DNA of 64,000 nt from Microbacterium hydrothermale (GCF_004854025.1 NZ_STGM01000005.1:62001-126000), one strand, 5' to 3'. Positions 8,224 through 17,471 are shown, numbered from the stretch's first letter. Notes: generated by a model from the letters alone, not told the origin. Numbers and translations are program-made.

Positions 8224-8825
8224 CGATGTACCGCCCCGGCGGGGGATGGATGCACCGGATGCCGCCGGGCCCGAAGCTCGTTCTCTTCGCGGTCGTGGCG
8301 CTGGTCGTCGCGGCGCTTCCGCCGGTGTGGGCCGCGGTGCCGATTGCGGTGGGCGTTCCGCTCGTCGTGTATGCCTCGGCCGGAATGGGTGTCGGAGAGG
8401 GCTTGCGCGCCCTCGGCGGTCAGGCGTGGGCGCTCCGCTGGATGATCGCCATCACGGCGGCGGGGCAGCTGATCTTCCTCGGACCCGAGCCGGCCGCGGC
8501 GAACACCGCACGGGTAGCGGCCGCCGTGCTCGTCGCGGGAGTGCTTCCGCTCACGACCCCCGTCTCGGCGATGCTCGACGCCCTCGAGAGAGGGGCGCGG
8601 CCGCTGCGTCTCGTCGGCATCGACCCGGCGCGCGTCGCCCTGCTGTGGATGGTGACGCTCACGACGATCCCCGTCCTGGCCCGTCACGCCGCGGAGGTGC
8701 GCGACGCTCAGCGGGCGCGCGGGCTCCGCCCGTCGCTCCTGCGCGGAACCCTGCCGTTCCTCGTCGTCGCCCTGCGCCACGCCGACAACCTGGGCGACGC
8801 GCTCGCCGCCCGCGGCATCCGCTGA
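8217..8825 (+). CDS. bioN: Biotin transporter transmembrane coupling protein BioN (EcfT-type)
   Basis: Transmembrane scaffold connecting BioM to BioY. The 202-residue protein has about five hydrophobic segments and the two Ala-Arg-Gly signatures of EcfT proteins: DAQRARGLR and, at the extreme C-terminus, ALAARGIR, the helices that contact the ATPases. I take the GTG at 8217, eight bases after GAGAGG and overlapping the bioM stop; the ATG at 8226 is an alternative. Its last 19 bases, including the stop, recur at 9018-9036 in the downstream repeat array. Confidence 0.9.
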   Translation: MLTMYRPGGGWMHRMPPGPKLVLFAVVALVVAALPPVWAAVPIAVGVPLVVYASAGMGVGEGLRALGGQAWALRWMIAITAAGQLIFLGPEPAAANTARVAAAVLVAGVLPLTTPVSAMLDALERGARPLRLVGIDPARVALLWMVTLTTIPVLARHAAEVRDAQRARGLRPSLLRGTLPFLVVALRHADNLGDALAARGIR

Positions 8826-8830
8826 CCCGC

Positions 8831-9185
8831 CCTCGTCCCACTTCTGGTCGGTGCGGGCGTCGCGCTGGGGGCGTGGCATCCGCGGGTTTGAGCACCCTTG
8901 TCCCACTTTTGGTCGGTGCGGGCGTCTCCCACCGGCCATATGTGGGACAAGCACCCCTATAAGTGGGACGAGGGGGGTACGGGCGCGGGGCAGAGCGAGT
9001 CAGTCTCGCGTGGCGTGGCCCGCGGCATCCGCTGACATGACCACCCTCGTCCCACTTATGGTCGGTGCGAGCTCCTCTCACCGGCCATATGTGGGACATG
9101 CACCCCTATAAGTGGGACGAGGGGGTAAGGGCGAGGGGGCAGAGCGCGAAGGGGCAGAGCGCGAGGCGCAGAGCGCGAGAGGCAG
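8831..9185. repeat. Array of large palindromes plus short GC repeats after bioN
   Basis: This gene-free stretch holds one partial (8831-8859) and two full 83-bp palindromic units (about 8893-8975 and 9042-9124), offset by 149 bp. In the second full unit the outer arms 9045-9059 (CCTCGTCCCACTTAT) and 9108-9122 are perfect complements. An inner arm, 9079-9095, can instead pair with 9051-9067 (15 of 17), so two folds compete. The 19 bases at 9018-9036 copy the end of bioN. At about 9138-9185 GCAGAGCGCGA recurs three or four times. The array lies between convergent bioN and cofE, so some units may terminate transcription. Confidence 0.85.
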
Positions 9186-9192
9186 ACGGCTG

Positions 9193-9945
9193 TCAGCCCC
9201 GCGCGACGCGGCCCGCGGCGAAGCCCTCGGCGTACGCCTCGTCGGCTCCCTGGCGGAACATGTCGCGCGCCGGATCCCGCACGATCGAGCGGGCGCCGGG
9301 GAGGTCGAGGTCGCCCACCAGGTCGGCGCGGCCGCGCACCACGGCGACGGGACGCCGCGATGCCTTGCCCTTCACGAGGTCGGTGGCCGCGGCGAGCTCG
9401 TCGGCCACGCACGGCAGGGTCACCACGAGGGGGCGGCCCTCGGCATCCGTCGTTCCGCGCAGGTCTTCGAACACGTGGATGCCGCCGGCCCCGATCGCGT
9501 GATCGGTCTGGCCTTCGCGCCACGCGCGGCCGAGCGTGTCCGTGATGATGACTCCCACGCGGGCGACCGTGCGCAGGCCCTCGGCGATGCGGCGGGCCGA
9601 CGCGTCGGGGTCGACGGGCAGCAGCAGCACGGTTCCCTCGGGGGTGTTGCTCGCGTCGACGCCGGCGGCGGCCGAGACGATGCCGAGAGGGTTCTCGACG
9701 ATGCGGGTCACGTGTCCGCTGGGTGAGGTGCGGGAGGCCACGAGGCGCACGGTCTCGCGCGTGATCGCGTCTTCGCGATCGGACGCGTGGATGATGCGCC
9801 CCTCGGCCTTCGAGACGATCTTGCTGGTGACGACAACGATGTCGCCGTCCTGCAGGGGCTCGGAGACCGCATCCAGGATCACCCCGACGAGATCGTCTCC
9901 CGGGGTGATCTCAGGGATGCCGTCGAGGGCCCAGATCTGCAGCAC
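9193..9945 (-). CDS. cofE: Coenzyme F420-0:L-glutamate ligase (CofE/FbiB N-domain type)
   Basis: Adds glutamate to F420-0 in synthesis of the deazaflavin cofactor F420. The 250-residue protein shows family features in order: [10 protein letters not shown] near residue 10, [18 protein letters not shown] (34-51), the [19 protein letters not shown] loop, [20 protein letters not shown], and [18 protein letters not shown] with conserved acidic residues. Length matches stand-alone CofE; the nitroreductase-like half of mycobacterial FbiB is absent. It shares the minus strand with the GNAT gene, two bases apart, and is probably cotranscribed. Other F420 genes are not in this window. Confidence 0.88.
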   Translation of the reverse strand: MLQIWALDGIPEITPGDDLVGVILDAVSEPLQDGDIVVVTSKIVSKAEGRIIHASDREDAITRETVRLVASRTSPSGHVTRIVENPLGIVSAAAGVDASNTPEGTVLLLPVDPDASARRIAEGLRTVARVGVIITDTLGRAWREGQTDHAIGAGGIHVFEDLRGTTDAEGRPLVVTLPCVADELAAATDLVKGKASRRPVAVVRGRADLVGDLDLPGARSIVRDPARDMFRQGADEAYAEGFAAGRVARG

Positions 9946-9947
9946 GG

Positions 9948-10454
9948 TCAGCGGACGAAGCGCACCTCGGTGAGCTCCTCGCCGAGGAAGGGCTCGGTGT
10001 GCGAGGCGCCGTCGAGCGCGAAGCCGTTGCGCGTGTAGAAGCGGTGCGCGCGTGGGTTGTCATCGGCGACCCACAGGTACAGGCCCTCGCCCTCCTCCAC
10101 GGCGGCGTCGAACAGCTGCTGGCCGATGCCGGTGCCGTGGAAGGCGTCGAGCAGGTAGATGAAGTACAGCTCGCGCTCGCGCGGGGCGTCCTCGTCGCGC
10201 GCGGGGCCGGAGCCGACGAAGCCGACGATCTCGCCGTTCACGAGGGCGGCGTGCATGCGGTAGTCCTCGCCCTGGGCGGCCCAGTGGGTCCAGAGCTCCG
10301 CCATGCGACGCGGGGAGACGGCCTCGAGGGCCGCCTTGCTGATGAGGTGGTCGTAGGTCTCGTGCCAGCAGGTGGCGTGCACGCGGCCCAGGGCCTCGGC
10401 ATCCACGTCGCGCACCGGACGGACGACGATGTCGGTTCGGGTTTCCGCAGTCAT
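9948..10454 (-). CDS. GNAT-family N-acetyltransferase
   Basis: A 168-residue single-domain acetyltransferase. The pattern is typical: an N-terminal [18 protein letters not shown] strand-helix, [17 protein letters not shown], the acetyl-CoA-binding [20 protein letters not shown] motif A, and a C-terminal [19 protein letters not shown]. The acceptor cannot be read from the sequence. It lies directly upstream of cofE with a two-base gap, so the pair is likely one transcript, which does not by itself mean a shared pathway. The ATG at 10454 follows a purine-rich leader. Confidence 0.85.
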   Translation of the reverse strand: MTAETRTDIVVRPVRDVDAEALGRVHATCWHETYDHLISKAALEAVSPRRMAELWTHWAAQGEDYRMHAALVNGEIVGFVGSGPARDEDAPRERELYFIYLLDAFHGTGIGQQLFDAAVEEGEGLYLWVADDNPRAHRFYTRNGFALDGASHTEPFLGEELTEVRFVR

Positions 10455-10634
10455 GGCGCGACTCTACGCGCGGGTGCGGCGGAGGTGAAATCGGCGTCGG
10501 AACGGGCTTCGATGCGCTAGAGAGGGGCCTCTCGGGGCCCGCCGCACCGGCTCGTTCTGAGTCCGCCGGGGCGGTTTGTGGAAGGCGGACAACGCAATCG
10601 CCGATCCGTCGTGGACTCGCTACGCTCGCCCCTC

Positions 10635-11195
10635 GTGAACGTCCTCTGGCGCACGCTTCTCGTGCTCTTCCGTGCCCGTCGTCGACTGCGCCGCGAGGGG
10701 CCGATCGACCCCAATACCGTGGCGCGCCTGCGCATCCGCGTGCTGCCGACCGACATCGATCTGCTGCGGCACCTCAACAACGGCCGATACCTGTCGCTGT
10801 TCGATCTCGGCCGCTGGGACCTGCTCACCCGCGCGGGACTCACCTCGGCCATGACGGAACAGGGCTGGTACGCGGTCGTCGCCGCCGAGACGATCACGTT
10901 CCGCCGCTCGCTCGAGCTGTGGCAGAGATTCGAGCTCGAGACGCGCATGATCGGCCACGACGACCGCGCCGTGTACCTCGAGCACCGCGCGCTGGTGAAG
11001 GGGGAGATCTACGCCCGCGCGATCATCCGCGCGCGCATCCTCCGCCGCAGCGGGGGCACCGTGCCGCACGATGAGCTGTTCGCGGCGGTCGGGCGCCCCG
11101 AGGGGCTGCCCGACATCGAACCGTGGGTGCTGGAGTGGGCCGCGGGCTCCGCGCTGCCCTCGACGAAGCGTCCCGCTCCGAGCGTCTGGAGCTGA
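10635..11195 (+). CDS. Hotdog-fold thioesterase-like protein
   Basis: About 186 residues from the GTG at 10635. The segment RVLPTDIDLLRHLNNGRYLS followed by LFDLGRWDLLTRAGL is the active-site helix region of 4-hydroxybenzoyl-CoA-thioesterase-like hotdog proteins, and ETITFRRSLELWQRFELET is the following strand set. The substrate is unknown. The frame is open further upstream (GTG at 10611), but the family normally begins with 'NVLWRTLL', and TACGCT at 10621-10626 sits where the -10 of a leaderless start at 10635 would be. No clear ribosome site precedes either start. Confidence 0.75.
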   Translation: MNVLWRTLLVLFRARRRLRREGPIDPNTVARLRIRVLPTDIDLLRHLNNGRYLSLFDLGRWDLLTRAGLTSAMTEQGWYAVVAAETITFRRSLELWQRFELETRMIGHDDRAVYLEHRALVKGEIYARAIIRARILRRSGGTVPHDELFAAVGRPEGLPDIEPWVLEWAAGSALPSTKRPAPSVWS

Positions 11196-11216
11196 CCGAC
11201 GGGGGATGCCGCGGGG

Positions 11217-12194
11217 TCAGCGCCCGAAGCGGGCGTCGAGCCAGGCGACCTGCTTCATGAAGTGGCGGTAGCCGCCTCCCTCGTGACCGTTGTAGCGGTA
11301 GACCTCGATCGCCGCGTCCGACGACTGCAGGGCGTGGAACGACGCGAAGACGCCGGAGGGGAGGACGATGTCGTCCATCAGCGCGACGGAGAACAGCGCG
11401 GGAACGGTGATGCGGCGGGCGAGGATCGCCCCGTCGACGTACGAGAGGGTGCGCAGCACCGCGTCTTCGGCATCCCGGTGGATCGACAGGAACCGCGTGA
11501 TCTCGGTGAACGGTGCCAGCGGTGTGCGCACGATCGCGCGCGGGAAGTCGGCGAGGAACGGCACGTCGGGAAGCAGGGCGGCCACGGTCTCGCCGGCCAG
11601 CGCCGCGGCGGCGATCGCGAGTCCGCCGCCCTGGCTACCGCCGGTGACGGCGATGCGCGAGGCGTCGACGCCGTCGAGGCGGGAGACCTCGTCGATGAGG
11701 CGCGCCGCGTCGGTGTAGAGGCGGCGGTAGTAGTAGTCGCGGGGATCCAGGATGCCGCGGGTCATGACGCCCGGGAAGGCGGCGGCCGAGCCGTGCGGGT
11801 CGGGGGTGTCGCCCACGCTCCAGGAGGAACCCTGCCCGCGGGTGTCCATGATGACGTGCACGTATCCCGCGTTCGCCCACGCGCTCTTCTCGCCGGGCAG
11901 GCCGCGGCCGCCGCCGTATCCGATGAACTCGACCACCGCCGGGAGCTCCTCGTCGCCGTGCGGGCGCACCACCCAGCCCTTGATCTCGTCGCCGCCGAAG
12001 CCGGTGAACGTCAGGTCGCGCACGTGCAGCGTCCGCACCGGGGAGGAGACCTCGGCGAGGACCGTGGGGCCCGCCGCCGCGCGCGCCTCGGCGAGGGTCT
12101 CGCTCCAGAACGCGTCGAGGTCGTCGGGCGCGTCGAGCGCCGGGCGGTAGTCGACCAGCTCGTCGAGGGGCAGGTCGGTGAAGGTCTGAGCCAT
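11217..12194 (-). CDS. Acetyl-xylan esterase / cephalosporin-C deacetylase family esterase
   Basis: Alpha/beta-hydrolase (AXE1 family, CE7-like), 325 residues, the usual length. Visible are MAQTFTDLPLDELVDYRP, typical of the family N-terminus, the oxyanion/RGQ motif MDTRGQGSSWSVGDT, the DYYYRRLYTDAARLIDEV helix, and the nucleophile elbow TGGSQGGGLAIAAAAL. The charge-relay Asp and His are in VALMDDIVLPS and NGHEGGG near the C-terminus. It removes acetyl groups from xylo-oligosaccharides or similar esters and appears cytoplasmic (no signal peptide). The ATG at 12194 follows GGAGAT. It fits the plant-polysaccharide theme of the abfA, GH43 and rhamnose loci. Confidence 0.85.
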   Translation of the reverse strand: MAQTFTDLPLDELVDYRPALDAPDDLDAFWSETLAEARAAAGPTVLAEVSSPVRTLHVRDLTFTGFGGDEIKGWVVRPHGDEELPAVVEFIGYGGGRGLPGEKSAWANAGYVHVIMDTRGQGSSWSVGDTPDPHGSAAAFPGVMTRGILDPRDYYYRRLYTDAARLIDEVSRLDGVDASRIAVTGGSQGGGLAIAAAALAGETVAALLPDVPFLADFPRAIVRTPLAPFTEITRFLSIHRDAEDAVLRTLSYVDGAILARRITVPALFSVALMDDIVLPSGVFASFHALQSSDAAIEVYRYNGHEGGGYRHFMKQVAWLDARFGR

Positions 12195-12352
12195 GCGGAT
12201 CTCCGGTCGAGGTGGGGGCTGCACCGACAGTAGCGAAAAGCCGCCGGTCGGCGGCGCTCGTGCGTCGCCCGGTTGCGGGCGGCCGCCTCCGGGCGAGACG
12301 AAGGTGCCCCGACCGCGCGCGGCGGCCGGGGCACCGGGGTACCCGAGAGGGG

Positions 12353-13486
12353 TCAGCTGGTGAGCAGGCGCAGGCCGTAGGTCTGCAGGATCTCGTTCAC
12401 CGGCTGGCAGTAGGTCGTGCCGCCCGACGTGCAGTCGCCGGAGCCGCCCGAGGTGACGCCCTGCGCCTGGTTGCCGGCGAGCAGCGAGCCGCCCGAGTCG
12501 CCGGGCTCGGCGCACACGTTCGTGCGGATGAGACCCGAGACCGAGCCCTCGGCGTAGCGCACCGTCGAGTTGAAGCCCTGGATCTGGCCGCAGTGCCACC
12601 CGGTGGTGGAACCCGACCGGCAGACGGTCGCACCGACGGCGGCCTGGGTCGATCCCTTCACCGCGACGGCGCCGCCGGCGTAGTCCATGACCTGCCCGAC
12701 CGGCGTGTGCGAGGGCGTGGCCACCCAGGCGTAGTCGTTCCCGGGGAACGACGAGCCCTGGAACGTGCCGTACGTGGTGCTGTCGCCCGTGTCGCCGCAG
12801 TGGCCGGCCGTGACGAATCCGCCCTGCACGGCGAAGCCGACCGAGCACCGGCTCTGATTGTTGATGTTGTACGCCATGCCGCCGCGGACGGTGGCGAACG
12901 TCTCGGGCGCCTCGACGCCGGTCTCGAGGCGGACGGCGCCGGCGGGGGCGTCGAGGCCCGCCACGAACGCGGCGGCCTCCTGGTCTCCGCCGGCGACGAC
13001 GTCGAGCACGACGTCGTTCGCCGCGACGTCGATCCACCACGAGGGGATGACGTCGGGGACGGCGCTCGACTCGAGCTGCGCGGTGATCGTCTCGAGGTCG
13101 GCGAGCGAGTGCTCGACCGCGACCGGCACGGCGCCGGCGTCGGTCGCGGCGCTCGACGCGGCATCCGTCGTCACCGCGGCGTACACGGTGCGGCTGCCCT
13201 CGTCGAGCCAGGTGCCGGCGAACGCGTCGCCCGTCACCGCGGCGACGTCGTCGGCGGTCGTGGCGGCGTCGGCCTGGAAACGCAGCACGTCGGCGGCGCC
13301 CGCGACGTCGGTGCCGAGGTCGTCGGCCATCGCCTGCAGCAGCTGCGTGCCGACGCCGTCGGTCGCGGCGGCGTCGGTGGCCGGAGGGGTTGCCGGGGTC
13401 TGCGCCAGCGCGGGAGCGGTGGCGACGGTGGTCAGGAACAGGCCGAGGGCGGCAGCGCCGACGACCGATTTCGATATGCGGTTCAC
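12353..13486 (-). CDS. Secreted streptogrisin-like serine protease with propeptide (S1E type)
   Basis: A 377-residue pre-pro-protease. Residues 1-28 are a signal peptide ending APALA. Residues about 40-200 are an alpha-lytic-type folding propeptide. The mature domain starts near VRGGMAYNINNQSRCS (200-215) and has the triad His229 (VTAGHCG), Asp251 (GNDYAWV) and Ser331 (EPGDSGGS). Paired cysteines (214/230, 289/299, 325/352-360) suggest disulphides and an extracellular enzyme. I chose the GTG at 13486 because it gives the signal peptide directly and follows GGAAGG; the frame is open upstream to 13579 without such features. Confidence 0.9.
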   Translation of the reverse strand: MNRISKSVVGAAALGLFLTTVATAPALAQTPATPPATDAAATDGVGTQLLQAMADDLGTDVAGAADVLRFQADAATTADDVAAVTGDAFAGTWLDEGSRTVYAAVTTDAASSAATDAGAVPVAVEHSLADLETITAQLESSAVPDVIPSWWIDVAANDVVLDVVAGGDQEAAAFVAGLDAPAGAVRLETGVEAPETFATVRGGMAYNINNQSRCSVGFAVQGGFVTAGHCGDTGDSTTYGTFQGSSFPGNDYAWVATPSHTPVGQVMDYAGGAVAVKGSTQAAVGATVCRSGSTTGWHCGQIQGFNSTVRYAEGSVSGLIRTNVCAEPGDSGGSLLAGNQAQGVTSGGSGDCTSGGTTYCQPVNEILQTYGLRLLTS

Positions 13487-13674
13487 GAGGAGTGACCTTC
13501 CATCCAGGGGGGATAAATGGTGGGTACCCACCGCCATGAAAGCACGCAGGAGACGAAAAGCGAAGGATTTTCCGCGCATTGCTGATCCGGGTGCAAGAAG
13601 TCCGGTCGCGCCGATCCACGGGTTGCGCGGCGGGCCGCCGGGATGCCACGCGCGCGATCCCTAGGCTGACGATC

Positions 13675-16600
13675 ATGAGCACGAACGACCCGCGCACCAC
13701 CGGTCCGGCGCTCTCCTCCGCCGTCGCCGAGCGCGCCGCGACCCGCATCGCCGCGTTCTCGACGCGCGCCCTCGGCCCCGCCCGGGGTGAGCTCGCCACC
13801 GACGCCCCCGCCGCCGCGTTCACCGCCCGCGCCGTCGACGGCGTGCTGCGGCCCGAGAGCCTCACCGCCGCGGCGGCCGCCCTGCACCGCCTCGCCGACG
13901 ACGTGCCCTCGTCGCTGCCGTGGTTCGTGCGCGGGGCGCTCCAGCTCGGCGGCGCCGTGGCTCCCGTCATGCCGACCCCGGCCGTGCCGCTGGCCAAGCG
14001 CGCGCTGCGCGACCTGCTCGCCGCCCTCGTGCTCGACGCCCGGCCCGAGCGACTGTCCGCGGGCATCGAGGCGATCGCCGCGAAGGGCGGGACCCCCGAC
14101 CTGCGGCTGGAGGGCCCCGCGGTGCTCGGCGACACGGCCGCGCGGCGCCGGTTCGACGGCATCCGCGCCCTGGTGAGCCGCGACGACGTCGAACGGGTGT
14201 CGTTCCCGCTCGCCGACGCCCTGGCGGGGCGGTCGGACTGGGCGTTCGATGCCGAGGTCGAGCACGCCGCCGAGCGCGTGCTGCCGCTCTTCCTCGACGC
14301 GGACGCCGCCGGCACCCACCTCACGCTCGTCGCGCGCGACCGCGCCGACCTCGACGCGACGGTGGCGGTGCTCACGCGCGTGCTCGAGGAGCCGCGCCTG
14401 ACCGGGATGACCGCCGGCATCGCCCTGCCCGTCGGCGTCGCCGAGACGGTCGACGCGGTCCGCGAGCTCGCGGCCTGGGCGCGCACGCGCACGCACGACG
14501 GCGGGGCTCGCCTCACCGTGCGTCTCGACGACGCCCCGATCGAGACCCCGGATGCCGCGATCTCGGCCCGCCACGGGTGGCCGGCGCCCGCGGTCACGAC
14601 CCGCGACGAGATCGATGCGGCCCTGGTGCGGGTGCTGCGCGAGACCTCGAGCGCACGCGCTGTCGAGGGACTGCACGTCGAGGTCGCGACGGCCGACCCG
14701 GAGCGCGCGGCGCTCGCCCTCGCGTGGGGGGACGACGCGGGGGTCGGGATCACCCTCGTGCTGCCGAACGCGGCGGCGTGGGCCCCCGACGACGCCTTCG
14801 TGCGGACGGTGGCCGTCGTGCACCCCGATGACCTCGACGCGGTCGCGGCCCCTCTCGCGGCCGCCGCGGCCTCCCGCATCGCCGGCGCCCCCGGCCTCCC
14901 GCCCGCGGCGCCCGCGGCGCTTTCGGCGCCCTCGGCGGCCTCGGCGGCGGAGGATGGTGCGGAGGGCGGCCCCGCGACGGACGGCGGCGACACCGCACCG
15001 ATCCCCGACGACGCCGAGGCACCGGCGCCCGAGACCGCCGCCGTCGCCGCCCGCGCCCGTCGCGCGCTCGCCGCCGCGGACACCCCGCTCCCGCCCTCCC
15101 GCGAGCCGCAGCGTGACGTGCGCGCCGACGCCGAGCCGGCGATCCTGCGAGACCCCGCCGACGACGACGCCGAGGCCGCGGGCCTCACGCAGGCCGTGCT
15201 CGGCATCGCGCGCGAGGCCGCGGCATCCGAGGACACCTCCGCCCTCGGGCCCGACGTGCAGCAGATGCTCTTCGGCGGGCAGGCGTTCGTCGACACCGCG
15301 GTGTTCTCGTCGCGCGAGAGCGCCGAGCTCGCCGGGGGCGCCGCCGGCTTCCGCAACGTCGCCGACACCGATCCGACCGTGCGCGCCGACCGGGCGTGGG
15401 CCCTCTCGGTGCTCGCGCGGGTCGCGGGCTCGACCGCGGGAGACGCCACGGCCGCCGCGGGACGCGTCGACGACGAGACCGGACTCGACGCGGTGGTCGC
15501 GCGCGTGCGCGACGCCGCCGAGACGTGGGGCGCGCTCGCGGCCGCGGACCGCGCGGGGGTGCTGCAGGCGGCGTCCCGCGCGCTCGCCGACCGCCGCGCC
15601 GAGCTCATCGAGGTGCTCGCGTCGGAGGGCGGGGCGCTGCTGGCCGAGGCCGACGCCGAGGTGGGGCAGGCGGTCGACGCCGCCGCCTACTACGCCTCGA
15701 CGGCGAAAGAACTGGACCGCGTGCCCGGGGCGGTCTTCGTGCCCGATCGGGTCACGGTCGTCGCGCCACGGTGGAATTCACCGGTCGGACTGTGCGCGGG
15801 GGAGGTGCTCGCGGCCCTCGCCACCGGCTCCGGTGTGCTGCTCACCCCGTCACCCCGGGCGCGCCGCGCGGGGGCCGTGGTGGCCGAGGCGCTCTGGGCG
15901 GCCGGTGTGCCGCGCGACGTCCTCGCCTACGTCGACCTCAACGAGGACGCCTCCGGCCGGGCGCTCATCGCTCACCCCGGCGTCGACCGCGTGCTGCTCG
16001 CGGGTGCCCGCTCGACCGCCGAGCGGTTCGTCGGCTGGCGCCCCGCTCTGCGCCTGCAGGGCCTCACCGCCGGGCGCAACGTCGCGATCGTCGCGCCCTC
16101 CGCCGACCTCGACGAGGCGGTCGCCGACGTCGTGGCCGGGGCCTTCGCGCGCGCGGGCCAGGCGGCGACCGCCGTGTCGCTGGTGATCCTCGTGGGTGCC
16201 GTCGCGCGCTCCAGCCGGTTCACCGAGCAGCTGAAGGATGCCGTGTCCTCGCTGCGCGTGGGACCGGCCGACGATCCGCTCTCCGACGTCGGACCGCTCG
16301 TCGAGGAGCCGACCGGAGAGGCGCGGCGCGCGCTGACCGTGCTGGGCGACGGGGAACGCTGGCTCGTGGAGCCGCGCGAGCTCGACCTCGGCCCCGAGAC
16401 GGCGGGGCGGTTCTGGTCGCCCGGCGTGCGCACGGGCATCACCGCGGGTTCGCACCTGACCCGGGCCGCGGTGGCGGTTCCGGTGCTCGGCATCCTGCAC
16501 GCTCCCACCCTCGCGCGGGCGATCGAGCTGCAGAACGCCATCGGGTCGGGCTTCGTCGCGGGTCTGCACACGCGCGACGCGGCCGATCTCGACCTCTGGC

Positions 16601-17448
16601 TCGACACCGTCGAGGCCGCGGTGCTGCGGGTGAACCGCGCCTCCACGGGGGCCGTGGTGCAGCGCGAACCGCTCGGCGGATGGGGCGAGGCCGCCGTCGG
16701 CGACGGGGCGATGTCGGGCGGACCCCACCGGCTCGTCACCCTCGGCTCGTGGCGTCCCTCGACGGGCGGGGCGTCGTCGTCGACGCTGCACCTGCGCGGA
16801 CTCGACAGCCGCATCACCGCGCTCATCGAGGCCGCGCAGCCGACGCTGTCGTACGAGGCGTTCGACTGGCTCCGCCGCGGCGCCCTCTCGGACGCGGTGG
16901 CGTGGGACCGCGAGTACGGCCGCGTCCGCGACGTCTCGCGACTCGGCGTGGAGCGCAACCTGCGCCGGTACCGTCCCGCCGACGTGGCCGTGCGCGCGAC
17001 GGCCGACGCCCCCTGGCAGGCCGTGCTGCGCGTGCTCGTCGCGGCGGTGCGCTCGGGGTCGACGTTCTCGCTCAGCACCCCGGTGGGGCTCCCCGCCGCG
17101 GTGCGGCACCTGCTCGGCGAGAGCGAGATCGCGGTGTCGGTCGAGAGCGACGAGGAGTGGCTGCAGCGCCTGGCGGGCGGCATCCCGGATGCCGAGCCCG
17201 GCGTCGAAGAGCCGATCGTCGCCCCGCGCCCGGGTCGTGTGCGACTCGTGGGTCCGGCGGCGTCGGTCGCCGCCGTGCGCCTGGCGGTCGCCGAGACGGT
17301 CGGCGCCGACGCGTCGCTCGCGCTCTACACCGACGAGGTCACCACCGCGGGGCGCCTCGAGCTGCTGCCGTTCCTGCGCGAGCAGGCGGTGTCGATCGGG
17401 GCGTTCCGCTTCGGTCGCGTCGACGGGTGGAGCGCCGAGGTCATCTGA
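13675..17448 (+). CDS. PutA-like proline dehydrogenase/P5C dehydrogenase homologue, catalytic residues lost in both domains
   Basis: A 1257-residue protein with the architecture of actinobacterial PutA: degenerate proline-dehydrogenase barrel (about 60-400), Ala/Pro-rich linker, aldehyde-dehydrogenase domain (about 560-1060) and a C-terminal extension. Expected PRODH motifs are gone: VSVKxS reads VSFPLA (175-180) and the VKGAN strand reads VRLDDAPIE. In the ALDH domain Asn701 is kept, but the Lys of VLKP is Thr724, the Glu of AETSGKN is Leu797, and the nucleophile Cys of GQKCSA is Ala831. The reading frame is intact and well coded, so this looks like a maintained pseudoenzyme. The ATG at 13675 follows a TAGGCT -10-like hexamer closely. 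Confidence 0.8.
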   Translation: MSTNDPRTTGPALSSAVAERAATRIAAFSTRALGPARGELATDAPAAAFTARAVDGVLRPESLTAAAAALHRLADDVPSSLPWFVRGALQLGGAVAPVMPTPAVPLAKRALRDLLAALVLDARPERLSAGIEAIAAKGGTPDLRLEGPAVLGDTAARRRFDGIRALVSRDDVERVSFPLADALAGRSDWAFDAEVEHAAERVLPLFLDADAAGTHLTLVARDRADLDATVAVLTRVLEEPRLTGMTAGIALPVGVAETVDAVRELAAWARTRTHDGGARLTVRLDDAPIETPDAAISARHGWPAPAVTTRDEIDAALVRVLRETSSARAVEGLHVEVATADPERAALALAWGDDAGVGITLVLPNAAAWAPDDAFVRTVAVVHPDDLDAVAAPLAAAAASRIAGAPGLPPAAPAALSAPSAASAAEDGAEGGPATDGGDTAPIPDDAEAPAPETAAVAARARRALAAADTPLPPSREPQRDVRADAEPAILRDPADDDAEAAGLTQAVLGIAREAAASEDTSALGPDVQQMLFGGQAFVDTAVFSSRESAELAGGAAGFRNVADTDPTVRADRAWALSVLARVAGSTAGDATAAAGRVDDETGLDAVVARVRDAAETWGALAAADRAGVLQAASRALADRRAELIEVLASEGGALLAEADAEVGQAVDAAAYYASTAKELDRVPGAVFVPDRVTVVAPRWNSPVGLCAGEVLAALATGSGVLLTPSPRARRAGAVVAEALWAAGVPRDVLAYVDLNEDASGRALIAHPGVDRVLLAGARSTAERFVGWRPALRLQGLTAGRNVAIVAPSADLDEAVADVVAGAFARAGQAATAVSLVILVGAVARSSRFTEQLKDAVSSLRVGPADDPLSDVGPLVEEPTGEARRALTVLGDGERWLVEPRELDLGPETAGRFWSPGVRTGITAGSHLTRAAVAVPVLGILHAPTLARAIELQNAIGSGFVAGLHTRDAADLDLWLDTVEAAVLRVNRASTGAVVQREPLGGWGEAAVGDGAMSGGPHRLVTLGSWRPSTGGASSSTLHLRGLDSRITALIEAAQPTLSYEAFDWLRRGALSDAVAWDREYGRVRDVSRLGVERNLRRYRPADVAVRATADAPWQAVLRVLVAAVRSGSTFSLSTPVGLPAAVRHLLGESEIAVSVESDEEWLQRLAGGIPDAEPGVEEPIVAPRPGRVRLVGPAASVAAVRLAVAETVGADASLALYTDEVTTAGRLELLPFLREQAVSIGAFRFGRVDGWSAEVI

Positions 17449-17471
17449 GGCGGGGTGTCCCTCCGCGCGAG

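Noticed and set aside
8831..9125. CRISPR array
   Set aside because: The repeats are long, few and palindromic with a near-identical spacer region; there are no cas genes nearby.
11217..15608. Very long minus-strand frame covering the esterase and the PutA-like gene
   Set aside because: Only its last 325 codons (the esterase) show a real protein; the rest is antisense to the PutA-like gene and the protease.
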